Assembly (NCBI GenBank): GCA_900318665.1
Contig: ONLQ01000005.1
Coordinates: 16,633-80,632, forward strand
From: an uncultured Bacteroidales bacterium
GTDB lineage: Bacteria > Bacteroidota > Bacteroidia > Bacteroidales > P3
Reading direction: 5' to 3'
DNA: 64,000 nucleotides
Each line of letters opens with the position of its first letter. The first letter of the stretch is position 1. Shown piece after piece: positions 59,819 through 64,000 of the stretch. The notes beneath the pieces were generated by a model. That model was not told where the DNA came from. It searched no databases and saw only the letters and a list, made by a program, of their open reading frames with translations. A program made the position numbers and the translations under genes.

Positions 59819-61369
59819 TTAGTTGTCGATGTTCTGTCGCGTCCAGCCGCTGGGGATGCCGTTGCCGTTGTTCATGGGCCATTCGGCCGTGCTGACGGCG
59901 TTGAAGGTCTTGGTGCCCTGCACGTCGGAACCGGCGCTTTCGAGCCAGTTTTCTGTACTGCTGTTTTGGTTGATGCCGCTGGTGGCCAGGCAGGTCACGG
60001 AACTCAGCTTGGAACAGCTGTAGAACATCTCTTGGTAGCAATTTCCGACCAGCGTGGTGGCGGGCAGCACGGGGGCAGTAGTCAGATTAAGGCAATAGGG
60101 GAACATGGAGCTGTAGCAGCCTTCGGCCAGCGTGGTGGCGGGCAGCAGGTTGGTAGGCACGGTGGTGAGGCCGGTGCAGAAGGAGAACATATTGTCGTAG
60201 CATCCCATGGCCAGCGTGGTGGCGGGCAGAGTGGGGACGTTGGTGAGGTTCTCGCAGCCGGTGAACATACGGCTGTAGCATCCTCTGGCCATCGTGGTGG
60301 CGGGCAGCAGGTCGGTAGGCACGGTGGTGAGGCCGGTGCAGTAGGAGAACATGCCCCTGTAGCATTCCTCGGTCAGCGTGGTGGCCGGCAGCTTCAGGCC
60401 GCTGATATCCTTGAGGTTGGTGTAGAAGTCGAAGAGATAGTAGAAGGCATTGATCGCCGTCAGCGTGGTGGCGGTGTCGAAGCCCGTCTCGTTGACGAGA
60501 CTCATGATGTTGCCATAAGCCTTCACCTCGGCGGTGCCGCCGGTAATGCCGGTGCCGTTATATCTGGTGATGCTGGTGCCGTTACCGTAGAAGGCCACCT
60601 TGTCGCCAACAGCGACGGTGATTTCGGTGGGAGCCTCGGTCATAGCGGTCTTAGGGCCGCCGTTCAGCGTGTACTGCATACCGCTCTGCGGCTGCTGCAC
60701 CACGATGGTGCCGGCGGTGAGGGCCTCGATGGTGAGGGGAGTCGGCTCCGGATGCTTGGTGGCGATGACCTCCTTGACCTTGAGGTCGCCGGCGTAGGTG
60801 GCGGTGAGCTGTGAGCCCGACATGATGCCCTCGAGCACCTGGGTGCCCGGCACCGAGGCGTTGCCGGAAGCGAGGGTCCAGTTAGCGGCCTCCTCGGTGC
60901 CAGCGGCCATGCGGACGGTGTGCGGCTGGGCAGGAGCGGTGCCGTAGACCTCGATGCGCTTCACGCCGCCAGACCAAAACTCGCTGCCTTGGGCGTTGGG
61001 TTGGGAAGTTACAATTTGCGTACTACCTAAACAGTAAGGATAGACGGCGAACGGTGCTGCAGTCACAGTGTAGGAGTCTTCACCGACGTAGAACTTGCAG
61101 CTGTCGATGCTGAAGCCGGCTGCGGCCGTGACGCTCACGGAGCCCTGGTTGCCATCACCATACTCTGCCTGCCAGCCTTCGGTGTTATCGTACTCCAGCT
61201 GTCCATCGAGGATGACGTTGACCACGCCGGGCGTCGTCTCGTCGTAGGTGGTCAGGCTGGTGGGCGTGACGGTGGTAAGCAGGTTTCCATTCTGTCCCCT
61301 CACGGGGCCGGCAGCCGCCGCTGCTATCGCCAGCAGCGCCACAAAACACATAAATACTTTTTTTAACAT
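59819..61369 (-). CDS. Secreted BspA-like repeat protein
   Basis: 516 residues. A signal peptide (VFMCFVALLAIAAAAAGPVRG) is followed by the domain shared with the 301-aa neighbour. A central segment (LTIEALTAGTIVVQQPQSGM) and then, from ~315 to 470, five or so leucine-rich-type repeats follow, with consensus CYxxMFxxCxxLTTxPxxLPATTL. Repeats of this kind are common in Bacteroidetes surface proteins (BspA-like), where they bind host or bacterial surfaces. No C-terminal sorting domain is visible; the end reads GNGIPSGWTRQNIDN. Surface location is inferred, not shown. Confidence 0.83.
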   Translation of the reverse strand: MLKKVFMCFVALLAIAAAAAGPVRGQNGNLLTTVTPTSLTTYDETTPGVVNVILDGQLEYDNTEGWQAEYGDGNQGSVSVTAAAGFSIDSCKFYVGEDSYTVTAAPFAVYPYCLGSTQIVTSQPNAQGSEFWSGGVKRIEVYGTAPAQPHTVRMAAGTEEAANWTLASGNASVPGTQVLEGIMSGSQLTATYAGDLKVKEVIATKHPEPTPLTIEALTAGTIVVQQPQSGMQYTLNGGPKTAMTEAPTEITVAVGDKVAFYGNGTSITRYNGTGITGGTAEVKAYGNIMSLVNETGFDTATTLTAINAFYYLFDFYTNLKDISGLKLPATTLTEECYRGMFSYCTGLTTVPTDLLPATTMARGCYSRMFTGCENLTNVPTLPATTLAMGCYDNMFSFCTGLTTVPTNLLPATTLAEGCYSSMFPYCLNLTTAPVLPATTLVGNCYQEMFYSCSKLSSVTCLATSGINQNSSTENWLESAGSDVQGTKTFNAVSTAEWPMNNGNGIPSGWTRQNIDN

Positions 61370-61467
61370 AACATTTAATTTTTTTAGTTAGACATATAAT
61401 TTATTTTTCATTTTTATCTTTTCTATCTTGGGTCGCCTTTCGGCGAGAAATTTTTTCATTTTTTTTT

Positions 61468-61480
61468 GGGGGGGGGGGGG
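61468..61480. repeat. Poly-G tract, 13 bases
   Basis: Thirteen consecutive Gs after nine Ts, about 100 bp upstream of the BspA-like start (poly-C on the coding strand). Prone to slippage. Confidence 0.9.
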
Positions 61481-61761
61481 AGCGCTTCGCGAGAAATTTT
61501 GCAAATTTGGTTCAAATTTTTCAAATCTTTTTTTGGGGGGTCGCTTCGCTCAAAATTATAAGGAAATTGTTCTAAAAATTATTCTAAAATTTTCTTTTTA
61601 ATTTTTTCTATAATTTTGAGGCTGCAGGGCGACCTTTTGATTTTTGGGGAGGGTCATTTTTTTCTGACAGGAGAGATTATATTCTATAATTCCTAAAAAG
61701 ATGTACAAAATTAGGGGAATTCGCCCAAATAAAAAAGGCGTCTGAGGCCTACGGCATCAGA

Positions 61762-61890
61762 TTTTGCAGATTCTAAAACAATCTTTTAAAATTCGGCAAA
61801 AATTGCAGCTTCTGAAACCGATTTTTGCAGATTCTGAGACTGCTTTTGCAGATTTCGAGACTGCTTTTTGCAGATTCTGAAAGTAGCTTT
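61762..61890. repeat. Direct repeats of TTTTGCAGATTCTGA at 21-22 bp spacing
   Basis: Units with GCAG starting at 61766, 61805, 61827, 61848 and 61870; the last four are 21-22 bp apart, two helical turns. The consensus is TTTTGCAGATTCTGAGACTGC. They lie between the regulator gene and the secreted-protein genes. Confidence 0.8.
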
Positions 61891-62026
61891 TGGTGTTTCA
61901 GAAGGGGTGATGGGGGAAGAATAGGGAAATTTAGAGGGGCGGTGATGGAGGCGGAGGGAGGATATTATAGGGGGGCCTAGGGGATTATAGGCATTTCTAA
62001 GAGGGAGGGATTTTTGTGGGGCGGGG

Positions 62027-63277
62027 CTATTGGGTGGGGGCGGACATCCAGGCGGTGACTGTCTGGTTCATGCGTTGTTTGAAGGCAGTGCTGAAGGTGC
62101 TGTAGCTGCGATAGCCGCTCTGGGTGGCGAGCTGCTGGGCGGTGAATGGGTTGCCGTCGGCGACGGCCTGGCGATAGAGTCGGACGAAATGGTCGATGCG
62201 GAGATTGTTGATGTAGGTGCTGTAGTTGATGCCTTGCTGTGAGAAGTACTGGCTGAGATAGCTATGGTTGGTGCCTATGACGCGGGAGAGCTGGGAGAGG
62301 GAGAGGTCGTGCTGAAGATAGAGCTGCGTGGCGATGCAACGGGTTTCTAAAAGTTGCTCGATGTTGGAGAAGATGGAGCTGTCGGCGGTGTCGGCGGAGT
62401 GGGTGTCGGAATAATCGGAGGGGTCGTGGGCGTTTTCGGGATTGCGGGATAACGGATCAACGGGATAACGAATGGGGTCGGAATGGTCGGAGGGATCGGC
62501 GGAATCAGAATACTCTGAATGATCTGAGGGGGATGGTGTGAATGGGATGTCGAGGGGGGCGGGGTTTTCGGGGTCGGAGGAGGATTCTAACTGGGGGAGG
62601 GTCTCGATGCGCCACAGCAGCATGGCGAAAAGAGGGATCTCGATGGCTTGCATGATAAAGCTGATGGTGATGCTGTAGCCATCAAAGCCATAGAGGATGA
62701 TCAGCAGTAAGAAGATGATGATCAGCGAGTGGCTTAGCCATACCTCCTTATTCTCCAGGTCGGCATAGTTGCTGCTCAACCACCGCCGATATTGCCTGAT
62801 GGCAAATACCATATATATGGTGAAAATCAAGTAAATGAATATGAAGTAGGCGATGGATACGGATAAGAAATGGCCATCGGGATTGACAACGTGGAGCCCC
62901 CCAAACACTACTAAGGGTATTGTTGCCACGACGATGGGCCAAACGGGGCGACGGCGGTCTTGCAGCATGGAGAGCAGGGTGCCACTGATGGTGATGAGCA
63001 TGGTGACACTATCGAGCAGGGCAAGCCCAATATGCCCTACAGAAAAGACAGGGACGGAATAGATGTAGAAGAAAAACCACCAGAGATGGCCTAAAAAGCC
63101 TATGGCGAATAATGCGGCAGCCCAACGGCGTGGCCGCACGGGCGGTGTGACGTCGGAGGAAAAGGCGTTGCCCTTGCGCAGGCAGAGGTAGAGGCAGGCA
63201 ATGAGGCAGGCAATGGATGTTCCGCCATAGAGCATGATGAAGAGAAAAATATCAGCAGGTATATCTTTGATGAACAT
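62027..63277 (-). CDS. Membrane-anchored AraC-family transcriptional regulator
   Basis: 416 residues. The N-terminal half has about six to seven transmembrane segments (IFLFIMLYGGTSIACLIACL, AALFAIGFLGHLWWFFF, LIIIFLLLIILYGF). A ~60-residue acidic linker follows with repeated D/SPSDHSxxSD units. The C-terminal AraC domain has two helix-turn-helix units: LSLSQLSRVIGTNHSYLSQYF and FTAQQLATQSGYRSYSTF. This architecture is common in Bacteroidetes but its signals are largely unknown. It lies upstream of the secreted-protein genes on the same strand and could control them. A 9-G run sits 17 bp upstream of the start. Confidence 0.88.
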   Translation of the reverse strand: MFIKDIPADIFLFIMLYGGTSIACLIACLYLCLRKGNAFSSDVTPPVRPRRWAAALFAIGFLGHLWWFFFYIYSVPVFSVGHIGLALLDSVTMLITISGTLLSMLQDRRRPVWPIVVATIPLVVFGGLHVVNPDGHFLSVSIAYFIFIYLIFTIYMVFAIRQYRRWLSSNYADLENKEVWLSHSLIIIFLLLIILYGFDGYSITISFIMQAIEIPLFAMLLWRIETLPQLESSSDPENPAPLDIPFTPSPSDHSEYSDSADPSDHSDPIRYPVDPLSRNPENAHDPSDYSDTHSADTADSSIFSNIEQLLETRCIATQLYLQHDLSLSQLSRVIGTNHSYLSQYFSQQGINYSTYINNLRIDHFVRLYRQAVADGNPFTAQQLATQSGYRSYSTFSTAFKQRMNQTVTAWMSAPTQ

Positions 63278-63293
63278 TCTTTTCCTTTTTTTT

Positions 63294-63302
63294 GGGGGGG
63301 GG
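63294..63302. repeat. Poly-G tract, 9 bases, upstream of the AraC-family gene
   Basis: Nine Gs after eight Ts, beginning 17 bp before the start codon at 63277, i.e. in the likely 5' untranslated region or promoter spacer of the regulator gene. Confidence 0.85.
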
Positions 63303-63339
63303 ATTTTCGTGATGACGGGATGACGAGGGGGAAAGGGTT

Positions 63340-64000
63340 TTAGGAGGGAATGGCTGTTTCTTGTGGTGGCAGGCGGAGAGGTAGGGCGCCGGGTAGGATT
63401 TTTAGGTGGAACTTGGAGCCTGGCAGTTGCTCGCCGTCGAGGTAGATGTCTATTAGGTCTTTGCTGGTGATGACTACCTCGCGGGCTTGGCGGTAGAGGA
63501 TTTTCTTGCGGCCGGGGCGGCTGCCGATGTGGTGGCCACTGCGGTAGAGGGGGAAGAGCAGAAGGAGGCGCAAGAGACTCATGGCACGGAAATAGCAGAC
63601 GTCCATGAGGCCGTCGTCAACCTTGGCGCTGGGGGCGCAGTTGAACTCGCCACCGACACGCTGTCCGTTGGCAACGGTGCAGAGCACCATGGGTCCACGG
63701 GCTATGCGCTGGCCATCGACAATGACTTTGATGCGGTTGAAACGGCTGGTGAGGAAGGCGTTGATGACGCCGCGGGTGTAGGCCACATGGGCGGACTTGC
63801 CGTCGGCCACGAGTTCGTTGGCACGCGAGGCGACTTTGGAGTTGAAGCCTATGTTGCAGACGTTGAGGCAGTAACTGTCGTTGACCTGTATGATGTCGGT
63901 GGGGGTTACGGTGCCGTCGAGCATATCGCGCACGCTGCGGAAGTTGCGGCCGGGGAAGTTGATGATGAAGTCCTCGGTGGCGCCGCCGAAATAGAGTATG
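63340..64000 (-). CDS. Diacylglycerol kinase/YegS-family lipid kinase, C-terminal part
   Basis: The frame is open to the window edge, so the N-terminus is outside. The visible ~219 residues begin ILYFGGATEDFI, the substrate-side glycine loop of the DagK catalytic domain, then CLNVCNIGFNSKVA, RIKVIVDGQRIARGPMVLCTVANGQRVGGEF, PSAKVDDGLMDVCYF and EVVITSKDLIDIYLDGEQLPG, which are standard family blocks. Members phosphorylate lipids such as diacylglycerol, with ATP, at the cytoplasmic face. The beginning (nucleotide-binding GGDGT) lies beyond 64000. It is 63 bp upstream of the AraC gene on the same strand. Confidence 0.88.
   Translation of the reverse strand, partial: ILYFGGATEDFIINFPGRNFRSVRDMLDGTVTPTDIIQVNDSYCLNVCNIGFNSKVASRANELVADGKSAHVAYTRGVINAFLTSRFNRIKVIVDGQRIARGPMVLCTVANGQRVGGEFNCAPSAKVDDGLMDVCYFRAMSLLRLLLLFPLYRSGHHIGSRPGRKKILYRQAREVVITSKDLIDIYLDGEQLPGSKFHLKILPGALPLRLPPQETAIPS

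Larger units (their letters stand above)
61370..62026. other. Intergenic region rich in homopolymers and short repeats
   Basis: A 657-bp gap between the AraC-family gene and the BspA-like gene. It holds a 13-G run (61468-61480), a second G run (61536-61541) with repeated CGCTTCGC motifs, several poly-T stretches, a 21-22-bp spaced direct repeat set (61762-61890) and a purine-rich G-tract segment to 62026. No ORF of coding character, no tRNA and no clear promoter were seen. Confidence 0.75.

Overview
The window is chromosomal DNA from an anaerobic member of the Bacteroidales, probably an uncultured gut or rumen lineage. Several features point there: a 2454-residue secreted protein with a type IX secretion (T9SS) C-terminal sorting domain, a BspA-like repeat protein, dipeptidyl peptidase IV, FprA and rubrerythrin, split transketolase, Bacteroidales-type AAA/PD-(D/E)XK protein, and several intergenic matches to the Bacteroidetes -7 box TAnnTTTG. 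No rRNA, tRNA, CRISPR array or intact insertion sequence was seen.

Region 1 (1-12800, + strand) is a surface-polysaccharide cluster. It starts with a truncated gene and a small unknown gene. A family 2 glycosyltransferase and a beta-propeller-like protein follow. Then comes a nucleotide-sugar block: gmd, a GDP-fucose-synthase-like reductase, and a ColD-like PLP dehydratase whose usual lysine is replaced by His. GT11 and GT10 transferases, a YfhO membrane protein and two more glycosyltransferases complete it. The block is best read as a GDP-colitose and/or GDP-fucose pathway feeding two fucosyl/colitosyltransferases. Base composition switches sharply inside gmd, yfhO and the last glycosyltransferase, as expected of a recombining capsule or O-antigen locus.

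Region 2 (12900-31100) is mostly housekeeping. It holds an AAA/PD-(D/E)XK protein, SDR threonine dehydrogenase, CAT-like acyltransferase, guanine deaminase-like enzyme, EEP phosphatase, endonuclease III and a CPBP protease, then on the minus strand TrpB2, riboflavin synthase, a truncated BRO-N gene, DPP-IV, polyprenol-phosphate mannose synthase, LpxK and an FGE-like lipoprotein. The run glmS-fprA-rubrerythrin links cell-wall precursor supply with oxygen defence.

Region 3 (31100-44900) is the envelope block: a palindromic intergenic element, a small lipoprotein, an SGNH-SGNH-MBOAT O-acylation cassette, an ArnT/PMT-like GT39, LpxD, LptC, a TPR protein, an outer-membrane barrel, CoaX and Pth.

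Region 4 (44900-50100) has a Cas4-like Fe-S nuclease without CRISPR, and a transketolase whose two half-genes are separated by a VWA protein and a four-helix-bundle protein.

Region 5 (50200-64000) encodes secreted and surface proteins: a frameshifted barrel gene, the giant T9SS adhesin-like protein, two paralogous secreted proteins with nearly identical 5' halves, a membrane-anchored AraC regulator, and the 3' part of a diacylglycerol-kinase-family gene. Intergenic spaces here carry short tandem arrays of different period (7, 9, 10 and about 21 bp) and long poly-G runs, most of them close upstream of start codons, which suggests repeat-driven expression variation.
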